Shown here in pieces: positions 1 through 5,856 of a stretch of 5,856 nucleotides of DNA. The translations under genes were made by a program, and so were the position numbers. Under the pieces are notes generated by a model. That model searched no databases. It was given only the letters and a program-made list of their open reading frames with translations, and was not told the DNA's origin. The stretch's first letter is position 1. Each line of letters opens with the position of its first letter. This DNA comes from an uncultured Verrucomicrobiota bacterium (GTDB taxonomy: Bacteria; Verrucomicrobiota; Verrucomicrobiia; Limisphaerales; UBA9464): positions 1 to 5,856 of the forward strand of contig CAIYFP010000386.1 of the NCBI GenBank assembly GCA_903925515.1, written 5' to 3'.

Positions 1-161
1 CGGGACGATTCAGTTGGGTCGGTCGTGCTTGCTCGATCTGCTTGCGCAACTCCTTCGTCGTTCGCTCGTTACGGGCCTCGTACCGGCCCGCGCCTCGCTC
101 ACTCCTCGGCTTGCGCAAGCATCTGCTTCGCAATCACTTCCCTCCCAACTGAATCGTTCCG
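1..161. repeat. Imperfect palindromic element with 18-nt terminal inverted repeats (MITE- or REP/BIME-like)
   Basis: Positions 1-18 (CGGGACGATTCAGTTGGG) match the reverse complement of 144-161 at 17 of 18 positions; the 13-bp core 6-18/144-156 is perfect. Inside lie a second matched pair, TGCTTGCGCAA at 39-49 with its complement at 111-121, and a central stem CGGGCC (72-77) with GGCCCG (85-90) around a 7-nt loop. A direct echo is also present: ATCTGCTT occurs at 36-43 and 121-128. The nested symmetry means the whole stretch could fold as one long interrupted hairpin. There is no open frame with protein character and no transposase here. Short non-coding palindromes with defined ends are typical of MITEs and REP/BIME repeats, but the class is inferred. 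Because the left arm begins at base 1, the true left boundary and any target-site duplication cannot be seen. Confidence 0.6.
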
Positions 162-290
162 CCTGAGACTGCATTCTTCGAGGCATGGCGGCATGAGCAC
201 CTGCCTTTTCAATGTTCCGTCGGCGCAGCGTGAGGCGAGAACCGGGCAATCCGGAACAGCTCATGCGGGGATCGGGGATGGAACTGGCCT

Positions 291-304
291 CTCGCCATGG
301 CGAG
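291..304. promoter_or_regulatory. 14-bp perfect palindrome upstream of the TPR gene
   Basis: CTCGCCATGGCGAG is its own reverse complement and ends 22 nt before the chosen ATG at 327. Its position would suit an operator or a leader hairpin, but a single perfect 14-mer in GC-rich DNA can arise by chance and no regulator is identifiable. It also contains the alternative upstream ATG (297) of the same frame. Confidence 0.2.
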
Positions 305-326
305 GGTGTTGGGGTACGCAACGTGC

Positions 327-1052
327 ATGCGTTGGCGTGCGACGGTGTGGGCCGGGGCCATGACGGCCGGGCTCCTGGGATGCGGCGGGGAGAAGGCCGG
401 AAATCAAGGCGGTGACGGCGCCATGGATCCCGGGAGCCCGACCCCGGTTTCGTCGAACTCGGCGGCCGCGTCCCCGGTGTCGCATGGCGGCACCAACGAG
501 CCCACCAACGATCAACTCGAGGCCCTCATGCGGGCGCGTCGTTGGCCGGAAGCATGGCTCGTGGCCAACGCATTGCTTCGGATCAAGCCCGAGGACGAGG
601 ACGTGCAGTTCAACGCGGGCTACGTGGCGAGCGAGCTGGGCAAGACCAACGAGGCGTTGGTGCACTATCAAGAATGCGTGCGCATCGTCCCGGAATACGC
701 GGAGGCCCACAACAACCTCGGAAACCTCCTCCGAAAGGCGGGGCATCCCTCCGATGCCATCCGCCACTTCGAGGAGGCCATCCAGCATGCGCCCGACAAT
801 CCTTCGGCCCACAACAACCTTGGGACAACGCTCGCGATGACGGGCCGCGTGGACGAGGCCATCCCGCACTTCATGAAGGCGACGCAGCTCCGTACGGACT
901 ATGCGGAGGCATGGTTGAACCTCGGCAACGCCTACATGCAGCAGGACCGGTTGCTGGACGCACGCGAACCCTTGCAGCGCGCGTTGCAGATCAATCCCCG
1001 GCATCCTGCCGTGCTCCGGGCCGTTGCGCGACTCCAGCAGCGGCTGCCTTGA
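327..1052 (+). CDS. TPR-repeat lipoprotein
   Basis: This 241-aa protein has no recognised orthologue name. The N-terminus is a lipoprotein signal peptide: basic MRWR, a short hydrophobic stretch, then the lipobox LLGC with the acylated cysteine at residue 19. Residues 20-60 form a Gly/Ser/Pro/Asn-rich linker. The rest is tetratricopeptide repeats: a degenerate one at about 57-90, then four good 34-residue units at about 91-124, 125-158, 159-192 and 193-226, with the expected spacing (NNLGNLLRKAGHPSDAIRHF, NNLGTTLAMTGRVDEAIPHF, LNLGNAYMQQDRLLDAREPL) and the usual Pro at helix ends. TPR domains bind other proteins, so a membrane-anchored scaffold or assembly factor on the periplasmic side is likely; the partner is unknown. 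An in-frame ATG at 297 would add ten residues before the signal peptide. I prefer 327 because it gives a compact signal sequence; neither start has a strong Shine-Dalgarno. The gene converges on the ABC operon and appears monocistronic. Confidence 0.88.
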   Translation: MRWRATVWAGAMTAGLLGCGGEKAGNQGGDGAMDPGSPTPVSSNSAAASPVSHGGTNEPTNDQLEALMRARRWPEAWLVANALLRIKPEDEDVQFNAGYVASELGKTNEALVHYQECVRIVPEYAEAHNNLGNLLRKAGHPSDAIRHFEEAIQHAPDNPSAHNNLGTTLAMTGRVDEAIPHFMKATQLRTDYAEAWLNLGNAYMQQDRLLDAREPLQRALQINPRHPAVLRAVARLQQRLP

Positions 1053-1406
1053 GACGTGGCAAGTCGCCGAGGTGGCGGGGAGCGTGTCGCGTGCGGGTTG
1101 GGGCCACGCCCCCCCGGAGTTCAGGGAGGCGCGGCCCGCGCATGAACGTCCATGGGTTATCCGCATGAGCCATGTAGGCCGCGCGCGAGGCCGATGGCGC
1201 GGATGACTGCGCAACGTTCACGCCCCCCGCAGGGACTGGATACACCCAACCCCTTCGTGCGTCCTGTCGCATGAACTGGCCACGGGCGCCGTCCACGCGC
1301 GTCGGCATGGATCGGTGGGGCCCGCGTGGGGAGCCCCCGGCTTCGTCGTGCGCCATGCCGTTGCCCGAACGGCGGGGTGATGGATGACCTCCGGCGGGCT
1401 TCGCGA
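1053..1406. other. Convergent intergenic spacer, no supported gene
   Basis: This 354-bp gap separates the 3' ends of the TPR gene and the ABC permease gene. Frames that cross it continue as shadows of the neighbours and show no family features. It holds several GC-rich inverted repeats: GGGGC/GCCCC at 1100-1112, GCGCGGCC (1129-1136) with GGCCGCGC (1177-1184), and CGGCATGG (1303-1310) with CCATGCCG (1353-1360). The last pair encloses a smaller GGGGC/GCCCC pair (1317-1321/1333-1337). CATG occurs four times between 1141 and 1174. These could be terminators for the two converging transcripts, but none has a U-tract. Confidence 0.6.
1100..1112 (+). terminator. Possible GC hairpin terminator after the TPR gene
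   Basis: GGGGC, a 3-nt loop CAC and GCCCC form a perfect 5-bp stem 47 nt after the TPR stop codon. The stem is short and is followed by CCGGAG rather than a run of T, so it is not a classical intrinsic terminator. The position is the main support. Confidence 0.2.
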
Positions 1407-2939
1407 TCACCGGCCCTGCACCCAACGCAACAACTCGTGGATTCGCGGCGGTTGGCCGGTGCGAAGGATCGCGAGGCGGAAGATGCGGCCACCTGCCCAG
1501 AGGAGGAAGACGTCGAAGACCACCAACAGGACGCCGGTGCCGATCACGTCGAGCCACGGCGGCGAAGCCGCGATGCGGTTCATCATCACGAAGGGCGTGT
1601 AAATGGGGATCCATGACGCGACGGTGGCGATGGGGCCGTTGGGATCGCGCGGGATGAACGGCATGAGGAACAAGGGTACCATGAGCACGACCATGACCGG
1701 CCCCATGAGGTTCTGCGCGTCCTTCAGGGTGTTGCATAGCGAGCCGATCGTGAGGAAGACGCTGGCGTATGCGATGTACCCAAGGACGAAGTAGGCCCCG
1801 AACGCCGGCAGCAACCCGCCCGACTTCAGCAGGCCGGTCACGTCGGCGGCGACGCTCGCTGCGCTTGCGCCCGCGCCCGCCGCCGGCATGCCGCCAGATG
1901 CCAGCATCGCTACGAGCGCCCCGACGCCGAACAGGGATCCTACCCATGCCAGCATCATCACTCCGCCGGTCATCATGACGCCCAGCAACTTGCCCAGCAT
2001 CAGCTCATGCGGCGTCACGCTCGACAGCAAGACCTCGATGATGCGGTTGGACTTCTCCTCGATCACCGAGTTGAGGAGCATCTGCGACACCGTGAAGATC
2101 GAGACCCACAGGAGATAGACAAAGAAGCTCGGCGCCCATTGCCGGAGCTTGTCCCGGGTTCCCACCCGCTCGTCGCCCTCGGCCTTGCGCGGGTTGAGGC
2201 TTGTCACGGGTGCCCGGCGCGACTCCACCCGGGCTATCACCGCCGGGTCCACTCCCAACGCCCGATATTCCCGGCCGCGCAGCTCCTCCGTGACGATCCG
2301 TTGCAGGGCGTCCCGCAGGCCGGTGTCCGCGAGGTTGTCGCTCCAGTATCGAATCGTCGCGGCTCCCTCGTTCGTCGCGCCAAGGCCCCTCGGGATGACC
2401 ACGGCCGCGAACAGCTTCGGCCGGGGGGAGGCCGCCGACGGGGGCAGGGTGCGTTCGCCCCGGAGCCATGGACGGAGCGCGACCTCCATGTCGGCCACGT
2501 CCGCCGCCGCGTCCACGCCCGGTGGCAGCGGGACCTCGAGCCATGCGGGGCGCGGCGGACGGAACCCCGCGATGCCGGGCGCGTTGGTTTCATTCGCCCG
2601 CCGCCAGCGCCCGAGGTCCGGGGCCGGGCCGGACTTGCCGTTGGTCATGAATGCGCCCAGCGAAGCCTTGCCCTCCGCCGAGCGCGCGAACGTGGCGAGG
2701 GCCTCCTCAAGGTCGCCTTGCTGTCGCGACGCCAGCTCGTCCCGGATGCGTCCCCCGAACGAGCCGTCTTGGTCCATGAGCACGAAATGACGCGTCGAGA
2801 CTCCCTTGCTGGCAAGAAGTGCGGGGACGGTGGCACCGACCACGATTAGGACAGGGAACAAGAGGATCCCGATCCAGAAGCCCTTGGTCCGGGCGTTCTC
2901 CGCAAACTCGCGCCAGCCAACCCGCCAGATGTAGTTCAT
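1407..2939 (-). CDS. ABC-2 type exporter permease, NatB-like
   Basis: This 510-aa integral membrane protein is the permease half of the exporter whose ATPase lies just upstream on the same strand. The first hydrophobic segment is at about 21-43 (FWIGILLFPVLIVVGATVPA), followed by a large extracytoplasmic region at about 45-268. A cluster of membrane segments follows at about 270-290, 315-347, 378-402, 412-430 and 464-485. The NatB-family hallmark EEKSNRIIEVLLSSVTPHEL lies at 293-312, on the cytoplasmic loop after the second membrane segment. The ATG overlaps the ATPase stop as ATGA, so the two are translationally coupled. The protein is longer than usual for the family (about 390-430 aa): residues about 95-175 are a Pro/Ala/Arg-rich insert before the conserved KLFAAVVIPRGL stretch. 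An Ala/Gly-rich loop lies at about 348-366. NatAB of Bacillus exports sodium, but this family is broad and the substrate here is unknown. Confidence 0.9.
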   Translation of the reverse strand: MNYIWRVGWREFAENARTKGFWIGILLFPVLIVVGATVPALLASKGVSTRHFVLMDQDGSFGGRIRDELASRQQGDLEEALATFARSAEGKASLGAFMTNGKSGPAPDLGRWRRANETNAPGIAGFRPPRPAWLEVPLPPGVDAAADVADMEVALRPWLRGERTLPPSAASPRPKLFAAVVIPRGLGATNEGAATIRYWSDNLADTGLRDALQRIVTEELRGREYRALGVDPAVIARVESRRAPVTSLNPRKAEGDERVGTRDKLRQWAPSFFVYLLWVSIFTVSQMLLNSVIEEKSNRIIEVLLSSVTPHELMLGKLLGVMMTGGVMMLAWVGSLFGVGALVAMLASGGMPAAGAGASAASVAADVTGLLKSGGLLPAFGAYFVLGYIAYASVFLTIGSLCNTLKDAQNLMGPVMVVLMVPLFLMPFIPRDPNGPIATVASWIPIYTPFVMMNRIAASPPWLDVIGTGVLLVVFDVFLLWAGGRIFRLAILRTGQPPRIHELLRWVQGR

Positions 2940-3868
2940 CGGAACCTTGCCTCCCTTGCTCCTTCGCCCACCAAGGTCACAAACACGTCGTGAAGGCTCG
3001 GCTCCGCCGCGTCGAAGGAACGTAGCCTGATCGAGCGTTCAAAGCAGGCACGCAACACGCCCTGGGGGTCCGCCCGCTCGGCCAGCCGCACCTGCCATCG
3101 CCCCGGCCCCACCCCATGGACCGACGCCACCCCTGGCACGTCCATGAGGACCGAGGGGTCGTCGTCGGACTCGAGCCGCACGACGCGAGGGAGGATGCGC
3201 CGCGCCTCGGGGACGGTCCCGTCGAAGAGGGCCTTGCCGCGCGCGATGATGACGAGGCGGTCGCACAAACGTTCCGCATGCTGCATAACATGCGTGCTGA
3301 ACAGCACGGTCCGGCCTCGGGCGCGGAGGTCGGTGACGATGTCCTCCATGACGCCTTGGTTGACGGGGTCGAGCCCGGAAAAGGGCTCGTCGAGGACCAC
3401 GAGCTCCGGGTCATGCGCGATGCTGGCGAGGACCTGCACCTTCTGCCCCATGCCCTTCGAGAGGGCCTCGGTCCGGGCCTCGGCGAAGTCCTTGAGTCCG
3501 TAACGGGCGAGCAACTCGAGGGCCCGGCGCCGGGCGTCCGCCCGTGGCAACCCCTTGAGGCTCGCGAAGTACGCGATTACCGACCATGCCTTCATCTTCT
3601 TGTACAGCCCCTTCTCCTCGGGCAGGTAGCCCACGCGGTCCCGAACCTTCAGGGCGGAGTCGGTGCCGAGAACCCGGATGGTGCCGGAGGTGGGCCGCAG
3701 GATGTCGAGGACCATGCGCAGGGTCGTGGTCTTGCCCGCGCCGTTGGGGCCAAGGAAGCCATAGACGCAACCTCGCGGGACCGTCAGGGACAACCCATCG
3801 ACCGCCGAGAAGTCGCCGTAGCGCTTTGTCACCTCGCGGAGTTCCAATGCGGGCGCGTCATGGTCCAC
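2936..3868 (-). CDS. ABC exporter ATP-binding protein, NatA-like with DUF4162 C-terminus
   Basis: This is the cytoplasmic ATPase that powers the downstream permease. Numbered from the GTG at 3868 (310 aa), it shows Walker A GPNGAGKT at 40-47, the subfamily LPEEKGLY motif (Glu in place of the Q-loop Gln, usual in NatA-like proteins) at about 82-89, the signature LSKGMGQKVQ at 136-145, Walker B LVVLDEPF at 156-163, the D-loop SGLDP at 164-168 and the switch histidine in STHVM at about 193. All catalytic elements are intact. Residues about 225-300 match the DUF4162-type tail, ending in the typical SLHDVFVTLVGE. The start is uncertain. The longest frame begins with ATG at 3943 (335 aa) but adds 25 residues of unconserved sequence (MGCLTPRGARNPW and on), and a GTG at 3883 is also possible. 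I chose 3868 because homology begins shortly after (ALELREVTKRYG). None of the starts has a clear Shine-Dalgarno. It overlaps the permease by four bases and is first in the operon. Confidence 0.92.
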   Translation of the reverse strand: MDHDAPALELREVTKRYGDFSAVDGLSLTVPRGCVYGFLGPNGAGKTTTLRMVLDILRPTSGTIRVLGTDSALKVRDRVGYLPEEKGLYKKMKAWSVIAYFASLKGLPRADARRRALELLARYGLKDFAEARTEALSKGMGQKVQVLASIAHDPELVVLDEPFSGLDPVNQGVMEDIVTDLRARGRTVLFSTHVMQHAERLCDRLVIIARGKALFDGTVPEARRILPRVVRLESDDDPSVLMDVPGVASVHGVGPGRWQVRLAERADPQGVLRACFERSIRLRSFDAAEPSLHDVFVTLVGEGAREARFR

Positions 3869-3960
3869 GGAGCAACGACACACCCCGCCCCCGCCATGTT
3901 TCAACCATGGATTGCGCGCGCCCCGGGGTGTCAGGCATCCCATGGCAGCCGCGCGTGGGG

Positions 3961-3978
3961 GATGATCATCGGGATCAC
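3961..3978. promoter_or_regulatory. Overlapping palindromes, possible operator
   Basis: GATGATCATC (3961-3970) is a perfect 10-bp palindrome. TGATC at 3964-3968 also pairs with GATCA at 3974-3978 across five bases. They sit near the middle of the divergent spacer, about 90 bp upstream of the ATPase start, where a shared operator could act. Evidence is symmetry and position only. Confidence 0.15.
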
Positions 3979-4174
3979 GAGGGGCCTTCGGACGGTGTTC
4001 GCGGGCAAGGAAGCCTTCGACGGATGACCCTCGCGGATCTCGGGCGCGACCTCACCCCCGCGGCGTCCGACGTCCGGTTCGTGCGGCCCAAATCCTCGCG
4101 CAAGGGGGGAGGGAAGCTCGCGTTCCCAAGCGGATGGGCTGCGGCATGGCCCGATGGCGGCTCGACTCCGCAAG

Positions 4175-4197
4175 GAGCGTCGGTAGCATCGACGCTC
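4175..4197 (+). promoter_or_regulatory. Perfect hairpin abutting the ispH start codon
   Basis: GAGCGTCG (4175-4182) pairs perfectly with CGACGCTC (4190-4197) around the 7-nt loop GTAGCAT, and the next three bases are the ispH ATG. The only good Shine-Dalgarno nearby, AAGGAG at 4172-4177, is half inside the 5' arm and 20 nt from the ATG. As RNA the hairpin could block initiation or shorten the effective SD-to-AUG distance; as DNA the 23-bp symmetry could be a repressor site. The structure is seen; the role is inferred. Confidence 0.4.
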
Positions 4198-5448
4198 ATG
4201 GGAGCGGAAAGCACGAGTGCGACTTCGGACGGGGCGAGGCGGATCAACCTGCGTCGGCCTGACGTCATGGAGGCGGTGGGCGCGCAGGTGGTGGCGCATT
4301 ACCGGAGCGAGTTGGTGGAGAGGATTCGGGCACGGGGCGGCACCATCTGCTTCGGCGGCATGACCATCCACCTCGCAAAGGAGTTTGGGTTTTGCTACGG
4401 GGTGGAGCGGGCCATCGACCTCGCGTATGCGGCGCGGAAGGTCTTCCCGGAGCCCAAGCGCATCTTCCTGCTGGGCGAGATCATCCACAACCCGGAGGTG
4501 AACGACCAAATCCGGAACCTCGGGATTGTATCGGTCTCGCCAAAGCCGGACGACGCGGAGCTGGAGGCGTTGAACCTGGGTTCGGACGACGTGGTGATCA
4601 TCCCTGCGTTCGGGACGGAGGTGGGGACGCGACGGCGTATCGAAGAGCGGGGCTGCGTGACGGTGGACACGACGTGCGGCGACGTGATGAGCGTGTGGAA
4701 GCGGGTTCGGGGATACAGCAAGGACGGGGTGACGAGCATCATCCATGGCAAGGCCAAGCACGAGGAGACGAAGGCGACGACGTCGCAGGCCACGGCCTAC
4801 GGCACGGGCCACTACCTCGTCGTGTTCAACCTTGAGGAGACGGACATGGTCTGCCGCTACATCGAGCAGGGCGGGGACCGGGCGACGTTCCTTGAGAGGT
4901 TCAAGGGCGCCCACTCGCCGGGATTCGACCCGGACGTCCACCTTGTCGCCGTGGGGGTGGCGAACCAGACGACGATGCTGCGAGGGGAGACCGAGGAGGT
5001 GCAGAGGCGCATCCGGGCCGCGATGGAACGTCGATACGGCCCGGCGTTGTTGGGGGAGCATTTCCGGGTGTTCGACACGATCTGTGGTGCCACGCAGGAC
5101 CGTCAGGATGCGCTGGGGAAACTGCTGCGAGCGCCGATGGACCTGCTCATTGTCGTCGGGGGTTACAACTCGTCGAACACGTCGCACCTCGCCGAGATGG
5201 GCGAGAAGGTCTTGCCAACCTACTTCGTCAAGAACGCCGCCAAGATGGCCTCGGCACGCAAGATCCGGCACTGGAACCAACACATCTCCCGTGAGGTGGA
5301 GACCCCGGACTGGCTGCCCTTGGACCGGCCGGTAACGGTGGGCATCACGGCAGGTGCGTCCTGCCCCAACAACCTGATCGAGGAAACCATCCGTCGCCTT
5401 GTCCAGCTTCGCGGGCTGGACGTCGCCGCGCTGTTGTCGGCCTTGTGA
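4198..5448 (+). CDS. ispH: 4-hydroxy-3-methylbut-2-enyl diphosphate reductase, long cyanobacterial/plant-like form
   Basis: IspH (LytB) is the last enzyme of the MEP pathway. This cytoplasmic [4Fe-4S] enzyme reductively dehydroxylates HMBPP to IPP and DMAPP. In the 416-aa form the three cluster cysteines are C66 (FGFCYGVERA), C160 (VDTTCGDV) and C296 (DTICGATQDRQDA). Substrate-site motifs are IIHNPEV (H97), SIIHGKAKHEE (H183), ANQTTMLRGET (about 255-265), NSSNTSHL (S325, S326, N327) and ITAGASCPNN (S388). All expected active-site residues are present. Length and the segments FKGAHSPGFDPD and SIIHGKAKHEE follow the cyanobacterial/plant-type clade, which is about 85-100 residues longer than E. 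coli IspH. The start is uncertain. ATG 4198 gives a typical length and leads quickly into INLRRPDVM, but its Shine-Dalgarno is 20 nt away and in a hairpin. An in-frame ATG at 4024, with AAGGAAG ten bases upstream, would add 58 low-complexity residues. The gene is divergent from the ABC operon and seems to be transcribed alone. Confidence 0.96.
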   Translation: MGAESTSATSDGARRINLRRPDVMEAVGAQVVAHYRSELVERIRARGGTICFGGMTIHLAKEFGFCYGVERAIDLAYAARKVFPEPKRIFLLGEIIHNPEVNDQIRNLGIVSVSPKPDDAELEALNLGSDDVVIIPAFGTEVGTRRRIEERGCVTVDTTCGDVMSVWKRVRGYSKDGVTSIIHGKAKHEETKATTSQATAYGTGHYLVVFNLEETDMVCRYIEQGGDRATFLERFKGAHSPGFDPDVHLVAVGVANQTTMLRGETEEVQRRIRAAMERRYGPALLGEHFRVFDTICGATQDRQDALGKLLRAPMDLLIVVGGYNSSNTSHLAEMGEKVLPTYFVKNAAKMASARKIRHWNQHISREVETPDWLPLDRPVTVGITAGASCPNNLIEETIRRLVQLRGLDVAALLSAL

Positions 5449-5475
5449 TCCCCCGGTGGCCACGCTGGAGCAACC

Positions 5476-5510
5476 GACGCCGCGAGGAAGCCATGCGTGG
5501 CGTCCTTCCT
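5476..5510 (+). terminator. Candidate ispH terminator hairpin
   Basis: GACGCCGCG (5476-5484) pairs with CGTGGCGTC (5496-5504) as a 9-bp stem with one G-U, and an 11-nt loop, starting 28 nt after the ispH stop. The following bases CTTCCTGCCC are pyrimidine-rich but are not a U-tract. AGGAAG in the loop (5485-5490) is also complementary to CTTCCT at 5505-5510, giving a second, competing pairing. Position and stem strength suggest a transcript end; without a U-tract this is tentative. Confidence 0.35.
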
Positions 5511-5602
5511 GCCCAGACCGCTGAACCATCGACAGGAAATCCGATGGGTCGGCGGTGGAATTGCTGACGGTCCGGACGTCAACAGCGCACCGAGTTCGTG
5601 CG

Positions 5603-5625
5603 GATTCGCGGGGGTGCCGCGAATC
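5603..5625. repeat. 9-bp perfect hairpin
   Basis: GATTCGCGG (5603-5611) and CCGCGAATC (5617-5625) form a perfect stem with a 5-nt loop GGGTG, 154 nt after ispH. It has no T-run on either side. It could be a terminator for either strand, a protein-binding site or part of a dispersed repeat. Confidence 0.35.
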
Positions 5626-5856
5626 GTGGAATGCGTCATCAAGGCCCCTTTGGAGGAGAATGCCGCAAGCACGATCGCTCCAACTGCACCAACCTGGCTC
5701 GTGTGGTGTCTGATCCCAAAACGGCATTCAAGGAGGGCTGCAAGGCAAGGAAATGGCTGTCCCGACAAGGCAGGGCGGCCCTGTGAGATCCACCCAAGAT
5801 CTTACCCGCGTTTGAAGTTGGACTGGGCCGGTCCGGGTTGCGGGCCGGGTGCCCTC

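Larger units (their letters stand above)
3869..4197. promoter_or_regulatory. Divergent spacer between the ABC operon and ispH
   Basis: The two transcription units start back to back across these 329 bp, so promoters for both must lie here. I cannot name convincing -35/-10 boxes, which is usual for a GC-rich genome of unknown sigma consensus. Visible elements are a CCCCGGGG palindrome at 3921-3928, a GATGATCATC palindrome at 3961-3970, a short ORF at 3962-4027, an AAGGAAG Shine-Dalgarno-like stretch at 4007-4013, and a hairpin at 4175-4197. The ispH reading frame is open throughout this region, which leaves its true N-terminus ambiguous. Confidence 0.6.
5449..5856. other. Region downstream of ispH, no supported gene
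   Basis: Besides a candidate terminator (5476-5510) and a 9-bp hairpin (5603-5625), I see only short frames. The best is 5631-5786 (+): 51 aa, basic, three cysteines, no strong Shine-Dalgarno, third-position GC lower than in ispH and no recognised family. Others are a 17-aa frame after GGAGG at 5652-5656 (ATG 5660) and a 20-aa frame at 5753-5815. The minus-strand frame of 182 aa that covers this region runs deep into ispH and has no family features. A promoter for a gene beyond the window may lie here but cannot be identified. Confidence 0.5.

Noticed and set aside
261..1214. 317-codon minus-strand frame over the TPR gene
   Set aside because: The plus strand has a lipobox and regular TPR repeats; the antisense frame has no family features and begins in the spacer.
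991..1947. 318-codon minus-strand frame spanning the convergent spacer
   Set aside because: It overlaps both the TPR gene and the permease in other frames and is Arg/Gly/Pro-rich shadow sequence.
3116..4027. 303-codon plus-strand frame antisense to the ATPase
   Set aside because: The minus-strand ATPase has all ABC motifs; this frame reads as composition-driven shadow. Only its last 22 codons, outside the ATPase, were kept as a weak leader-peptide idea.
296..4748. Several CCATGG hexamers scattered through the window
   Set aside because: They fall in coding and non-coding DNA without spacing regularity; the count is only mildly above what base composition would give.
3931..5727. 598-codon open frame on the minus strand antisense to ispH
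   Set aside because: It is the mirror of the GC-rich ispH codons, is His/Arg/Val-rich without domains, and ispH on the plus strand has every catalytic motif of its family.
5220..5768. 182-codon minus-strand frame over the ispH 3' end and downstream region
   Set aside because: It overlaps ispH by about 230 bp and shows no recognisable domain.
5753..5815. Short frame beginning MAVPTRQ, reminiscent of the MAVPKR start of ribosomal protein bL32
   Set aside because: It stops after 20 codons, lacks the zinc-binding cysteines and the basic tract, and the other frames do not continue the bL32 sequence.
1..5856. CRISPR arrays, tRNA or rRNA genes, prophage or defence genes
   Set aside because: I saw no regularly spaced repeats, cloverleaf or rRNA signatures, and no integrase, toxin, nuclease or phage structural motifs.

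Overview
The window is high-GC bacterial chromosomal DNA (roughly two thirds G+C by eye). It holds four protein-coding genes that can be supported: a TPR lipoprotein (+), an ABC-2 permease and its ATPase (both on -), and ispH (+). The best clue to the organism is IspH, which belongs to the long cyanobacterial/plant-like form (about 400 aa) rather than the E. coli-like form of about 316 aa. With the high GC and the NatA/NatB-like exporter, this suggests a Verrucomicrobiota- or Planctomycetota-like bacterium. That placement is an inference and is only weakly constrained.

Layout. Positions 1-161 are a large imperfect palindrome with 18-nt end arms, resembling a MITE or REP/BIME-type repeat; it begins exactly at the window edge and may be truncated. 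Positions 327-1052 (+) encode a 241-aa TPR lipoprotein. A 354-bp convergent spacer (1053-1406) with GC-rich hairpins follows. Positions 1407-2939 (-) and 2936-3868 (-) are an ABC-2 permease and its ATPase of the NatB/NatA family, written on the minus strand with the ATPase first and a 4-bp ATGA overlap. Positions 3869-4197 are the divergent spacer shared with ispH, carrying small palindromes and a perfect hairpin that ends on the base before the annotated ispH ATG. Positions 4198-5448 (+) are ispH, the last enzyme of the MEP isoprenoid pathway. Positions 5449-5856 hold a candidate terminator and other hairpins but no gene I can support.

The two ABC genes form one operon and one exporter. IspH is a housekeeping enzyme with no evident functional tie to the transporter beyond the shared spacer. 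The TPR lipoprotein is independent and converges on the operon.

I see no new multi-gene system. The points that merit a second look are the palindromic element at the left edge, the unusual ispH translation start region (hairpin, displaced Shine-Dalgarno, a competing upstream in-frame start and a coupled mini-ORF), and an unusually large extracytoplasmic insert in the permease.
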